The notes below the pieces were generated by a model that saw only the letters and a program-made list of their open reading frames with translations, had not been told where the DNA came from and did not search any database. Shown here one piece after another: positions 7,993 through 17,448 of a stretch of 56,115 nt of DNA; the first letter of the stretch is position 1, and the number at the start of each line of letters is the position of its first letter. The stretch covers positions 1 to 56,115 of IMG/VR virus record IMGVR_UViG_3300027881_000017; one strand, 5' to 3'. Origin of the DNA: a virus. The translations under genes were made by a program, and so were the position numbers.

Positions 7993-10257
7993 ATGCCAGG
8001 ACAAGGTGTTACAAGTAAAGCGGCCTTCAAAATTGAAGGCACAACCGCATGGGGGACCAGCACAGATTGTGGTTCCGATGATCAAATTCACTTTATAAGC
8101 GAAAGTGTCAGCCATGCAATTGAACAGGCGCAAGCGATTCATAATGACGGGAATGTAGGTGCGAAAAGTTTATATCCAATCTTTAAAAAATACGGTGGCG
8201 ACGTATTGGTTGAAGCGCATTATGCTGGGTTAGAACAATTAGTTGCGATGGCGGTGGGGATGAGTCATCAAACATTGTCCCCTGTAAGTACAAGCACTTC
8301 TGCCAACGAGCATTATTTCTCACCATCAGCCGATATGAGCACCCGTGCTTTTAATGGATATGAAATGACATCGCCGTCAGGGAATGCTCAAAGACGTGGA
8401 TCATTATGCTTTGAAAAAGATACAAGTGTTTGGGAACTGGCGTCAGCTATGTGCAACGCTATGACTTTTGAGGCTGGTCCGGAACGTATTACATTCAGTT
8501 TTACTTTGGCTGGAAAAACAATAACCTTTGACAGTGCAACAAATCCTAATAGCGCTTCATGGTCTTTGCCAAGTAATACTGAACAAATATCTTGGGAAGA
8601 TATGACATTGTATCTCAAGGCCAGAGATCAATTTACAATTGCTGCTGCTAATGATACTTTTATTATTGATGACGGTGGCGGAGATGTTACTTTGGACATT
8701 GCCGATGGCACCTATACTGGGTACGAACTTTGCCAAGCAATAGTGGCTGCGGCAAATGCTGACGCTGATGTGGATGGTGTTTATAAAATGGAGTATGATG
8801 AACACCTTAGAAAATTTCGCATTTATACCACTGATGGTCAAACGTTTAGTGTATCTGGAGCAAGCATGCAGATGGCTGCTACTGTCGGGATGACTGTAGA
8901 TAGTTCAACAGCGATTGAAACGAGATCCGATTCAGCGGCAATTGTGGATTCTTTTGCAGCATTTACGACCACTGATAAAATAGGGGCTTCAAAAATTACT
9001 TGGGCATTGGAAAATAATCTGGACATAGAAAGTCAAGACAGCGAATCAGATCTTAATATTATTGAGCCTGAAAGGAATGGGATGAGGCGGCTGACCGGAA
9101 CTATTGAAATTCCAAGATATAAAAATGATACATTTCTTAAAGCAGTTAGTGGATACACAACGTATGAATTGTGGATTAATTTTACAGGATCTGCTATTGA
9201 CAGCGAATCTTATGAGATGAACATTCATATGCCAGCGGTGAGATTTACAAATGCAGATGCTCCAATAACTGGAGCAGAATTAATTAAACAAACGTTGGCT
9301 TTCGAAGCGGAAGTGCCGGACATAATCGATTGGGTCAATCATGCGTTTAATTCCTATCTTACAATTACGTCAGATACTACAACCAATAATATTATCGACA
9401 TTGCTGTTGGGCCGGATGGCATATATACCGCGCAAGGCGCCGGGACGATTGAAATTTGGAATCCGTTAGATGGTACTTTTAGCACAAGTACAGATACTGG
9501 AACAAATGCTTGGGGGGCTATAAAAGCATTTGGAAACAAGATGTTCGTTGGTGACTCCGCAGGTGAGATTTATGTTCAGGAAAATGGTGCATGGTCATCA
9601 AATTGTGATATTGGAGCAGGGGACGTAAGGAGGTTCGAAGGATTTAATGATGAATTCTTTTGCCTTGAAGGTTCTACCGGTAAAGTTTTTTATTATCCAG
9701 ACGAAGATACCAATTGGTCATTATCATGCGACACAACTTCTACAGATGCGAATGGGTTGATAACTTATAATGGAAATCTTTATATGGTTGGCAGCGATGG
9801 TTCTACTTTTACCAGGGTGTACGAGTTTGACGGTGCCACGCATTTAACCGGCTGGACAACCAGCACTGATATTGGTACTGGTTCTGCTATCCAGGCTGTA
9901 GCAATTCATGATGGTAAATTATATGTTTCTCATGCTGGCGTTTTAAATAGTTTTGATGGGACGACATGGACAGTAGTAGACGCTTCGATTGGTATTAGCC
10001 CTGAATCAATGCATAGTTGGAAAGGTCATTTAATTATGATCCCAACTGGGGCTGGTGCAGATCTTTACTATTATGATTTTAAAACAGGAGCAGCAGTTGC
10101 CATTAATAGTGGCTTAAATTTAAGCAGCGGCCAACCGTCGAAGATTATTGAAGGGAAGTTGTTTATGACGCAATCAGCGACTTCTATAAAGATACAAAAA
10201 CCAGTTCAAGAACTGTTAATGACAATTCAAAATCAAAACAGCACAAATCCATTATGA
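7993..10257 (+). CDS. Tail tube paralogue B with inserted domain and C-terminal beta-propeller
   Basis: 754 residues, about twice the length of its neighbour. Residues 1-450 align in plan with paralogue A (MPGQGVTSKAAFKIE; IIEPERNGMRRL; ITGAELIKQTLAFEAE). A beta-rich insert lies at about 212-312 (TLDIADGTYTGYELCQAIV, YDEHLRKFRIYTTDG), like the one in the connector at 4793. Residues about 455-740 hold repeated units with aromatic/Gly patterns (DIAVGPDGIYTA, IKAFGNKMFVGDSAGEIYV, LITYNGNLYMVGSDG, VAIHDGKLYVSHAG) that read as a six- or seven-bladed beta-propeller. It may form decorated rings of the tail or a carbohydrate-binding knob. Its stop overlaps a glycosyltransferase start. Confidence 0.7.
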   Translation: MPGQGVTSKAAFKIEGTTAWGTSTDCGSDDQIHFISESVSHAIEQAQAIHNDGNVGAKSLYPIFKKYGGDVLVEAHYAGLEQLVAMAVGMSHQTLSPVSTSTSANEHYFSPSADMSTRAFNGYEMTSPSGNAQRRGSLCFEKDTSVWELASAMCNAMTFEAGPERITFSFTLAGKTITFDSATNPNSASWSLPSNTEQISWEDMTLYLKARDQFTIAAANDTFIIDDGGGDVTLDIADGTYTGYELCQAIVAAANADADVDGVYKMEYDEHLRKFRIYTTDGQTFSVSGASMQMAATVGMTVDSSTAIETRSDSAAIVDSFAAFTTTDKIGASKITWALENNLDIESQDSESDLNIIEPERNGMRRLTGTIEIPRYKNDTFLKAVSGYTTYELWINFTGSAIDSESYEMNIHMPAVRFTNADAPITGAELIKQTLAFEAEVPDIIDWVNHAFNSYLTITSDTTTNNIIDIAVGPDGIYTAQGAGTIEIWNPLDGTFSTSTDTGTNAWGAIKAFGNKMFVGDSAGEIYVQENGAWSSNCDIGAGDVRRFEGFNDEFFCLEGSTGKVFYYPDEDTNWSLSCDTTSTDANGLITYNGNLYMVGSDGSTFTRVYEFDGATHLTGWTTSTDIGTGSAIQAVAIHDGKLYVSHAGVLNSFDGTTWTVVDASIGISPESMHSWKGHLIMIPTGAGADLYYYDFKTGAAVAINSGLNLSSGQPSKIIEGKLFMTQSATSIKIQKPVQELLMTIQNQNSTNPL

Positions 10258-11039
10258 AATTAAGCGTATGTTATATGGTTAAAAACGAGATTTTAAGTTT
10301 GCCTGAAAGCATTATGCACACCAAGGATCTTGCCGATGAGATTTGTGTGGTTGATACCGGCAGCACTGATGGCACTGTGGGATATTTGAAAGAAATGCAG
10401 AGTGAGAATACTCTAAAGTTTGCTGAGTTTAAATGGTGCGATGATTTTAGCGCTGCCAGAAATGCTTCGCTTGATATGGCTACTGGGGATTGGATTTTAA
10501 TTCTTGACGCTGACGAGTGGATTTATCTCGATCAATTTGAAACTATCCGTAAATTAATGTCTGACCCCAACATAGATATCTGGGAGTTTAGTATTCTTAG
10601 TTTTATGCAAGATCCGCATTGGGTAAAAAAACCCGTTGTCATTAAAGGTTTTGTCGAGCGGATGTTCCGCAATGGAAAGGGTTTTAAATACGAAGGAATA
10701 GTTCATAACAAATTAATGTTTAATGGCCAGCTTTCTAAGAATAGCAAGTGCGCAATTAATAATTTTAAGTTCAGAGAGAAGCGCACCTATAAAGAAAAGG
10801 CAGCGGCAAATAAAATACTACTCGATAAAAAAATCATTGACCAGGGATGGACTTTCTTGAACTGTGTTCATTACGCAGATATTTATAGGGGATTGTGGAC
10901 ATGGTTTGGCGATGTAAAAGATGGCAACAGAGCCGTTCATTATTTAGATATGGCATTAAAAATAAAACATGATCGAAGAATGGTTGAAACTAAGAACTCA
11001 ATATTACAAGGAGTGAGATATGCCAAGTCCCGGTATTAA
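10254..11039 (+). CDS. Glycosyltransferase family 2
   Basis: 261 residues, GT-A fold. Motifs: MVKNEILSLPESI (nucleotide-binding start), VVDTGSTDGT (about 34-43), FSAARNASLDMATGDW, ILDADEW (DxD-type metal/sugar-nucleotide motif, about 79-85). Similar to SunS/WaaE-like family-2 enzymes. The start overlaps the stop of the beta-propeller tail protein (ATGA), so the two are probably translated together; the tail protein is a plausible substrate (inference). Confidence 0.88.
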   Translation: MKLSVCYMVKNEILSLPESIMHTKDLADEICVVDTGSTDGTVGYLKEMQSENTLKFAEFKWCDDFSAARNASLDMATGDWILILDADEWIYLDQFETIRKLMSDPNIDIWEFSILSFMQDPHWVKKPVVIKGFVERMFRNGKGFKYEGIVHNKLMFNGQLSKNSKCAINNFKFREKRTYKEKAAANKILLDKKIIDQGWTFLNCVHYADIYRGLWTWFGDVKDGNRAVHYLDMALKIKHDRRMVETKNSILQGVRYAKSRY

Positions 11040-11277
11040 GGTGTTGGAAAAGAAAAAACTATCGAGCTTTGAATATTATGTAAAAATAAGATATAAGGGG
11101 CGGGATTACAGCGATGCTTTTTCTTTGCCTGGTAAAAAGAAATTTGCCAAAAACTATAAAGATAAAAAATCCATAGCTTATATTATTACAATGGCTATGA
11201 TAAATGCAGTAGAAAAACAAACGGCTGAAGCCGAGGAGGTTAAAGATGTCAACAGTCAAGATAATTCAGAAGGATGA
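11020..11277 (+). CDS. Small protein upstream of the tail chaperone
   Basis: 85 residues, AAGGAG site. Lys-rich (KVLEKKKLSSFEYYVKIRYKGRDY) with an acidic C-terminus. It overlaps the glycosyltransferase end and the start of the chaperone gene. No family recognised. Confidence 0.55.
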   Translation: MPSPGIKVLEKKKLSSFEYYVKIRYKGRDYSDAFSLPGKKKFAKNYKDKKSIAYIITMAMINAVEKQTAEAEEVKDVNSQDNSEG

Positions 11278-11614
11278 GAAATTAGTTCATATTGCAGGCG
11301 AAACCACTTTTTATTATAAAAGAATTTCCAGCGAACGAGCCAGCGCAATTAGGCGTAAACACACAAAGCGTGGCGAAATGGACGCTGGCTCCGCTGGATT
11401 TGAAATGCTACAAACTCATTTATTAGGATGGGAAAATGTACAAGATTGGGATGACAATCAAGTTGAGTTTACCGTTGAAAACATTAGATTAATTCCAGAT
11501 GAAATACTTGCTGACTTAATCGCTGCAATTAGTAGTAGCGATGGCGTATTAGCAGAATCGCCTAATATTGAAGATGCGGTTAAGAGCCCAAGCAAAACAG
11601 AAAAAAACTCTTAG
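11246..11614 (+). CDS. Tail assembly chaperone, short form (gpG-like)
   Basis: 122 residues with AGGAGG 6 bases before the ATG. Position directly before the tape measure, size, acidic helical C-terminus (IPDEILADLIAAISSSDG) and the frameshift site at its end identify it as the short tail assembly chaperone. Such proteins coat the tape measure during tail assembly and are absent from the virion. It ends at TAG 11612-11614, 4 bases after the slippery site. Confidence 0.75.
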   Translation: MSTVKIIQKDEKLVHIAGETTFYYKRISSERASAIRRKHTKRGEMDAGSAGFEMLQTHLLGWENVQDWDDNQVEFTVENIRLIPDEILADLIAAISSSDGVLAESPNIEDAVKSPSKTEKNS

Positions 11615-12015
11615 CGCATGTTCGGACTTTAGCGATATACAATTTTCCAATTGATGTATGTTCGGCATGCAGGTTCAGTCATTTTGAAAAAGGCAAGGAT
11701 GTTTCGTGTGATGATTGGCAAGAAATATGTTGTAAAACTGATAACCATATTCGAGATGAAAACGAATATATGGACCTGGACCAAATTGAGCGGGATGTCA
11801 TATATTTGTGGAACAAGATAACGTCTTTGTCCAGGTTGGAAAAAATTGAAAGAACTAAGGGAAAGCAATCCATGGTTTATTATATTAAGACCCTTGAAAA
11901 AATGGAAGTTGTTTTGGATAATACTGATTGGAGTGCGATGCATATAAGTAAACAGGGTGCTATTAATTTGATCTCATTAACTCATTCAGTTTACAACAAT
12001 GCGGTGTTAGGATAA
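11246..12015 (+). CDS. Tail assembly chaperone, frameshifted long form (gpGT-like)
   Basis: Join of 11246-11608 and 11608-12015 by a -1 shift, about 256 residues. After the slippery heptamer the -1 frame is open from 11584 to a TAA at 12013-12015, and continues LLAHVRTLAIYNFPIDVCSA. The T part carries a Cys-rich stretch (CSACRF ... CDDW ... ICC), then a helical region with DLDQIERDVIYLW. A start inside the T part (ATG 11770) would drop the Cys-rich segment, which argues for frameshift expression. Tail phages conserve this G/GT pair. Confidence 0.75.
11602..11608 (+). promoter_or_regulatory. Programmed -1 frameshift slippery site A AAA AAC
   Basis: The heptamer A AAA AAC sits in the correct zero frame (GAA AAA AAC TCT TAG) 4 bases before the short-form stop. 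A slip of -1 moves ribosomes from the gpG-like frame into the T-like frame, which is the frame that is open. This is one of the most efficient canonical slippery heptamers. Confidence 0.82.
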
Positions 12016-12016
12016 T

Positions 12017-14404
12017 ATGTCAAATGTAATAGTAAGAATTATTGCTCAAAACCTTATGAAAAAAGGTTTCTTGGCTGCCGGCGCCGATGTTAAAAAATTT
12101 GAAGCAGCCACGAAAGCAGCGACGGCAAGGCTGGGCAAGATGGCCATTGCTGCCGGTGTTGTTGGCGCAATAGGCATTGCAAAGTTTGCAAAGTTTGATA
12201 AAAGTATTCGCGAGATCGGAACACTGCTTGGCAGAGTCACTGATGAAGACATTAAAAGGATGGGCGAAGAGGTCAAGTCTATGTCCGCCAAGTTTGGTCA
12301 AAGCGTTGAGAAGATGGCCAAAGCGAAGTATGATATTATTAGTGCTGGATTTACCGATGCTGCTGAGAGTGCAGAACTCTTAGATGTTGCTGCCCGCCTT
12401 GCATCTGCTGGTGTTACTACTGTTGCTAAAACTGCCGACGTTTTGACTTCTGTTCTTAATGCTTATGGAAGAAGTGCTAAAGATGCAGAACATTTTAGCG
12501 ATGTTTTGTTTACCACTGTTCGTTTAGGCAAAACTACAGTTGATCAATTGGCGTCTGGTCTTGGGCGTGCTGCTGCAATAGCTCCTCAGGTTAACGTTAG
12601 CTTTGAAGAATTGTCTGCCGGCATTGCAACGCTAACTGCTGGCGGCCAGTCAACTGATGAGGTTATGACTTCAATGGTCGCTACAATGTCTGCCATGTTA
12701 AAACCTATGCCTGCTTTGAGCGCCAGGCTTAAAGCGTTGGGTTTTGATACTGGAAGTGCGGCGTTCGAATCTTTGGGTTTTGCTGGTACGTTAGAAAGAC
12801 TTACAGAGGAAATGACTGAAACTGAAATTGCATCGTTCTTCCCTAATATTAGAGCACTAAAAGGAATTTTCCCTTTAACGGGTACGCTGGCAGATAAATT
12901 TACAGAAAACGTAAAAGCGATGGATAAAACTGCTGGAGCAACTGATAAGGCTTTTGGTGTAATGGCAGATGGCATTGCATTTAGATTCAGCCAGATGGGA
13001 GCAGAAGCAGAGAACGCATTAATATCAATTGGTGAAAACTTATTACCAGTTGCTGAAGGATTGCTTTCATTGTTAGAGGGATTTACTAAATTAGATCCGG
13101 CAATGCAAACTGCAATTATAACTTTTGGTTTATTAACAATTGTGGTGGGTAGTTTCGCCACAGCGATTACAATAGCATTGGGACCAGTTGGATTATTATA
13201 TGCCGCTGCTGGAATCCTGGCTGCTGCAGTTGGAACTTATGTTGCTGTTTCAGTTACTGCTACAGAAGAAACTGGCAAACTTGGGGATGCCACAGAAACT
13301 GCTGCCGGCAAAATGAAAATAATGAAGAATAGATTAGATGAATTAAATATGCGACAGCTTGAGGTTAGGGTTATCCAGGTTACTAATGAGATAAAAAGAC
13401 TTGCCAAAAAATTTCAAGAAGGTGGAATGGGTGCTGCTGTATATTCCGCAGAACTACGAACTTTAAAGATTGAATTAAAAGCAACAAAAAAAGCATTAGA
13501 TGATTTTGATAAACGGGGAGCGGCAGCTGCTGATCCAGACCCAGAGGATAAAATCAAAGCTGGTCTTAAGTTTGCTACCTGGGAAGCATATTATGCTTCG
13601 CTTGATGAGGCAGCTCAAACAAAATTAGAAACAGAATTTGAAGCTTTTGATACTGTTTTGGAATACCAAGTAGCAACTGACCTCAGCAAATTAGAATCAG
13701 ACATGATGTACCAAAATACTGTCAAGGAGAACGCAAAGAAAAAACGAATAGCGATGTTAAAATTTCTTATCCAAGAAAGAATGGATAAAGAGGCTGCTAT
13801 AAAAAGACAAATCGAGCTTGATAAATTGGCAGCAAGAGCTAAAGTAATGGCAATAAGAACGGCATTAAATGATATTGCTTCTCTTTTTGGCAAACACACT
13901 GCAATAGCAAAAGGTGCATTAATGACTCAGGCCTTAATGGATACTTATGCTGCTGCGAACAGGGCGCTTGCTTCTTTGCCGCCGCCATGGAGTTTTATTG
14001 CTGCAGCGGCGGCGGTGGCTGCTGGATTGTCAAATGTCGCAAAGATATCAGCGATGGCCCGTGGCGGGATTGTTGAGCCAATAAGAGCACAAACCGGAAT
14101 AGTATCTGCGGGATTTGATTCGGTTCCAGCGTTATTGCGTCCAGGTGAAGCAGTGATCCCAACAGAAACCGCTCGTGACAACTTGCCCGCTATAAGGCAA
14201 TTAATTGCTGGACAAAGCATTAGCGATGGTGGCGGAGGCGGTGGATTGTCAATACAAATAGTGAATAATATTTCCGCTATTGATTCTCAGGGCGTTGCGG
14301 AATTTGTTGAAAGTGGAGATTTTAAAGATGCGATTGTGGATGCTATCAATGATGAAAAGATTAGATTAAATGCTGGGACAGAAACAGTGACAGGAGTATT
14401 TTAA
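12017..14404 (+). CDS. Tape measure protein, TP901 family
   Basis: 795 residues. Residues about 70-350 carry the TP901-type core (EVKSMSAKFGQSVEKMAKA, VLTSVLNAYGRSAKDAEHFSDVLF, GKTTVDQLASGLGRAAAIAP, LTAGGQSTDEVMTSMVATM). Hydrophobic segments lie at about 360-410, a charged helical stretch at 430-620, and a Gly-rich C-terminus. At about 1.5 angstrom per residue the tail would be near 120 nm (rule of thumb). Directly follows the chaperone pair. Confidence 0.9.
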   Translation: MSNVIVRIIAQNLMKKGFLAAGADVKKFEAATKAATARLGKMAIAAGVVGAIGIAKFAKFDKSIREIGTLLGRVTDEDIKRMGEEVKSMSAKFGQSVEKMAKAKYDIISAGFTDAAESAELLDVAARLASAGVTTVAKTADVLTSVLNAYGRSAKDAEHFSDVLFTTVRLGKTTVDQLASGLGRAAAIAPQVNVSFEELSAGIATLTAGGQSTDEVMTSMVATMSAMLKPMPALSARLKALGFDTGSAAFESLGFAGTLERLTEEMTETEIASFFPNIRALKGIFPLTGTLADKFTENVKAMDKTAGATDKAFGVMADGIAFRFSQMGAEAENALISIGENLLPVAEGLLSLLEGFTKLDPAMQTAIITFGLLTIVVGSFATAITIALGPVGLLYAAAGILAAAVGTYVAVSVTATEETGKLGDATETAAGKMKIMKNRLDELNMRQLEVRVIQVTNEIKRLAKKFQEGGMGAAVYSAELRTLKIELKATKKALDDFDKRGAAAADPDPEDKIKAGLKFATWEAYYASLDEAAQTKLETEFEAFDTVLEYQVATDLSKLESDMMYQNTVKENAKKKRIAMLKFLIQERMDKEAAIKRQIELDKLAARAKVMAIRTALNDIASLFGKHTAIAKGALMTQALMDTYAAANRALASLPPPWSFIAAAAAVAAGLSNVAKISAMARGGIVEPIRAQTGIVSAGFDSVPALLRPGEAVIPTETARDNLPAIRQLIAGQSISDGGGGGGLSIQIVNNISAIDSQGVAEFVESGDFKDAIVDAINDEKIRLNAGTETVTGVF

Positions 14405-14787
14405 TGAGCATAGTATTTACAAAAGCAGGCAGATCAAATTTAACTTTTGAGCGTGGAAGAATTGTTCCGTATTCTACTGTTGAATATACAATCAATCAAC
14501 AAATGGATTTAACAGAATCAAATACTCCAAAAGTTACTGACTATGGCGATGATTTAAAATTAATGAAATTAGTATTTAATCATCTTAGCAAAGACATGTA
14601 CAATGGAACGGTTAATGGTCTTGAAACATGGTTTAGTTCTTCTGAGGTAAATTGGGCTGAGAACAGTTTTACAATGACCGATGAAACCGGCGCCACCCAT
14701 ACAGTCAGGTTATGGCAAAAGAAGTTTGGAATGACAGCAGACCAGGGAGGACGATATGGTGTTTCAATTGTTCTGCTTAAGGAATAA
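14404..14787 (+). CDS. Minor tail protein (distal-tail position)
   Basis: 127 residues; start overlaps the tape measure stop by one base (TAATG). Mainly beta (LTFERGRIVPYSTVEYTINQ, WAENSFTMTDETGATHTVRLW, GGRYGVSIVLLKE). It sits where the distal tail or tip proteins are encoded. No firm family match from the sequence alone. Confidence 0.6.
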   Translation: MSIVFTKAGRSNLTFERGRIVPYSTVEYTINQQMDLTESNTPKVTDYGDDLKLMKLVFNHLSKDMYNGTVNGLETWFSSSEVNWAENSFTMTDETGATHTVRLWQKKFGMTADQGGRYGVSIVLLKE

Positions 14788-14789
14788 TA

Positions 14790-17201
14790 ATGTTATATAG
14801 TGTGCCCGCCCAAATAACTACCGAACAATTTAAGCAAGGTTATAAAATATTACTGCTGGTTGATTTCTCAGAACTTCCCGGCACTAATAACTATCGCAGA
14901 TTTAGCAACGGGGGCAAGTGGATAAGAGAGACTGGTACTGATGGAGTAGTGACTGGAAATAATTATTTTTCATCAGCAACCGCAAAGTTTCTACAATGGA
15001 ACACTAAAGAGGATGATGAACTTTTTATTGATGGTACTTGGGATACAGATATCGCAAGCTTAAATAGCGATACAGCGGCAGGTCTTGATGATTATGCTGC
15101 TAATGGGTCAGGATTAGATTGGATTTTATATCATAGGGTTTATGATTCTCTTAGAAAAAATATGCGGTTAAGTGTCAATGTTAAAATGCCCGAACTTATT
15201 AATGGCATGAGTTCTATTGGGTCTGCTAATGTTCAATTGGTTGATTTTAGAGGTACTATTGCTCTTCGCCTTTTATCTGATCCCGAAATTATTGGAACGG
15301 AAGTTAATGTATGGTTGCAGTTTGATGATGGCACTGCTTATGATTATGACGATGCTGTAAATATATATTCTGGTATCATTAGTAGTTATAATCAAAAACA
15401 AAATACTTTAACTGTTAAATTAAAGAATAAAGAATTAGATTTGGGCAAATTACCTGCAACTCTTCTTGGCGATACTTATTCTTTTTATGCTGGTCCATCT
15501 GGTTATACAGAACAAATTCAGTTTGGTGATTTTAATTGGGCAAATGATTTCCAATATTGGGCAGAGTGGAACGAACATAGATTGGCCGCAGTAATTTATA
15601 GCGGCAGAGACGTTCCTGCTGATCTTGATCATTTCCATGTCGCTAATCACGATATGACGGAATTTCCTACTGGTACAAATTTCAAAGAAATGATCACAGC
15701 TACTTCTAATGATTATAATCCTCCGTGGGCTTTCATAAGAGTTGAAAATAGTTGGTGCCCTTTTAGGCTTGGCTCTACTGAAACATTTGTAATGACTAAT
15801 TCTGAAAGTGAAAATTCCTTTACGAGAGATGATGCCGGTGCTCTAAGTTATACTATCGATCCATTTATAATGCATCATTTAACTGCTGAGTGGTCTACCG
15901 GTACAAATATTTATAATAATGATGTTGCTGGTTTTGCTAATTGTATTGATGGAGATTCAACGACTACTGATGCTATAACCGGCACTGAAAACTTAAGCGT
16001 TCAAACAATTGATAGAACCAATCTTGGTCAACTTGATCATGATGGTAGTAGGACGATATATTGGTTAGTTAGTTTTGGAGCGATAGATGTTACCGGTGCG
16101 CCGAGGTTGCGAGTTTATGATGTGGCGACTTCAAGTTTGCAGGTGAGTTTAACTTTACAAGGTGGGATGGCGGACACAAGCCAGCATGTTCAGGTTTTTA
16201 GTGCGACTGATCCAGATGATTATTTTGTTAATGTTGGCGGGTCTTCTGGGGGTGCTTATGTTGTGGTTAAAAACATTACTGTTTGGGATACTATACCAAG
16301 TGACTTTGACCAGGATTTGTTAAGCAATCCAGTTTTTTATTCTCGTGGTCAGGGACGCAATTATTCAAGCGTCTGGACTGGGTTGTCTGGCAGCAGGAAA
16401 ACTTCTGGAAATCTTATTGAGAATCCTGCTGATGCGATAGAAAGTATTTTGCGAGACGATCTTGGATATACTGGGATTTATAACGGCAATCCAGATACCA
16501 CAAAAGATAAAATTGAATGCGAGCAAAGTTTTGATGATACTTTTGATATATTTAATGCTGTTAGTATCGCTGCTTGTGGCAGTATTTATCAGCAGCAAGA
16601 TGCTGAGGTTTTATTAAAGCAAATATGCAAGATGTTTAATTTCAATCTAAACTTTACAATGCTTAGGCGTTGGCGGTTAGATTTTCCACAGGCTGCTGGT
16701 TTGGATTTTGAAAATAGTGCCAGCGGAACTCCAGATGCCGATGATATTTTCACCGATGACGAATCGGTTGTTGGCGGTTTTTTTAGCAATCATCCAATAC
16801 TAAAAGGCTCATTCCAATACAACAGAACAAAAGGCAATGAAAAATATGACGCATTGACAATAAGGTACGGCAGAGATGTCGGTACTTTTTTGAGCAGCGT
16901 TACGGTTGGGTCCGGCAAAACGCTGACGTTAAATAATTTTCTTATTTCTGATTCAACAAACGCTACTGCCTTGAGGGATCTTTTGGATGATTGGGTGCTA
17001 ACTAGCAAAGCATTGGTCTCGTTTAAAACATGGTACAATGCTATCCATTATGAAATCGGAGATGCAATAAATATCCAACACGCTGCCATGCGTGATGATA
17101 TGGTCGATGCCACGGTTGCTACTCAAAAATGGATGATCCTGGAAAAGACAATTCATTGGCATCCTCCCCATATTACCGTTAAGGCAATTGAGTTGGTTTA
17201 G
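14790..17201 (+). CDS. Tail tip / hub protein
   Basis: 803 residues, last gene of the tail cluster. The first 230 residues (KILLLVDFSELPGTNNYRR ... VNVWLQFDDGT ... IYSGIISSYNQKQNTLTVKLKNKEL) and the last 150 (LKGSFQYNRTKGNEKYDALTI, YEIGDAINIQHAAM, ILEKTIHWHPPHITVKAIEL) have the feel of tail hub / tip attachment proteins, while the middle (about 370-510) looks like an inserted beta domain. Probably contacts the cell or nucleates the tail; host-range involvement is inferred. Confidence 0.62.
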   Translation: MLYSVPAQITTEQFKQGYKILLLVDFSELPGTNNYRRFSNGGKWIRETGTDGVVTGNNYFSSATAKFLQWNTKEDDELFIDGTWDTDIASLNSDTAAGLDDYAANGSGLDWILYHRVYDSLRKNMRLSVNVKMPELINGMSSIGSANVQLVDFRGTIALRLLSDPEIIGTEVNVWLQFDDGTAYDYDDAVNIYSGIISSYNQKQNTLTVKLKNKELDLGKLPATLLGDTYSFYAGPSGYTEQIQFGDFNWANDFQYWAEWNEHRLAAVIYSGRDVPADLDHFHVANHDMTEFPTGTNFKEMITATSNDYNPPWAFIRVENSWCPFRLGSTETFVMTNSESENSFTRDDAGALSYTIDPFIMHHLTAEWSTGTNIYNNDVAGFANCIDGDSTTTDAITGTENLSVQTIDRTNLGQLDHDGSRTIYWLVSFGAIDVTGAPRLRVYDVATSSLQVSLTLQGGMADTSQHVQVFSATDPDDYFVNVGGSSGGAYVVVKNITVWDTIPSDFDQDLLSNPVFYSRGQGRNYSSVWTGLSGSRKTSGNLIENPADAIESILRDDLGYTGIYNGNPDTTKDKIECEQSFDDTFDIFNAVSIAACGSIYQQQDAEVLLKQICKMFNFNLNFTMLRRWRLDFPQAAGLDFENSASGTPDADDIFTDDESVVGGFFSNHPILKGSFQYNRTKGNEKYDALTIRYGRDVGTFLSSVTVGSGKTLTLNNFLISDSTNATALRDLLDDWVLTSKALVSFKTWYNAIHYEIGDAINIQHAAMRDDMVDATVATQKWMILEKTIHWHPPHITVKAIELV

Positions 17202-17203
17202 AC

Positions 17204-17236
17204 ATAAAAAAACCCCGACCATTTCTGGCCGAGGTT
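17204..17236 (-). terminator. Intrinsic terminator of the leftward operon
   Basis: On the minus strand a 10-bp stem (arms 17227-17236 and 17211-17220, two G:U pairs) with a 6-base loop is followed by a run of seven T (17206-17212 as A on plus). On the plus strand the same arms have two A:C mismatches and a weaker tail, so it serves chiefly the minus-strand genes, though it may also slow the tail operon that ends at 17201. Confidence 0.78.
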
Positions 17237-17241
17237 AATTT

Positions 17242-17448
17242 TTAAATATCGATCTTATCTATTCTCCTTGTCCCGTGAAGCTTGTTATCCTTTCTTGCCC
17301 GAGGATTTCTGTCTTTTATTTTACGCTCGCATTTATAACACGGGATGCCTGTTCCTTTTTTTGCGATCAAGTTCATCTTAAGTGGTTCGCCGCAGACAAT
17401 ACATTTATCCATTGGGCTTTTCTGTTTGTAATCATATGGTTTTTTCAT
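17242..17448 (-). CDS. Small zinc-finger protein
   Basis: 68 residues from the ATG at 17448, which has AAGAGGG upstream and overlaps the stop of a 30-residue membrane peptide gene (ATGA); a longer reading to 17598 is open but lacks such support. Two Cys pairs (CIVCGEP, CYKCERK) spaced by about 18 residues form a zinc ribbon, followed by a basic tail (KIKDRNPRARKDNKLHGTRR) suited to nucleic-acid binding. Last gene of the leftward operon. Confidence 0.62.
   Translation of the reverse strand: MKKPYDYKQKSPMDKCIVCGEPLKMNLIAKKGTGIPCYKCERKIKDRNPRARKDNKLHGTRRIDKIDI

Noticed and set aside
10254-11039. Morons or a mobile insertion in the tail module
   Set aside because: The glycosyltransferase overlaps its neighbours by a few bases and has no own promoter or terminator, so it looks like a fixed operon member.
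12586-13161. 191-residue minus-strand frame inside the tape measure
   Set aside because: Opposite strand of a clear TP901 tape measure; composition rich in Ser/Ala/Asn from complementing Ala-rich codons.
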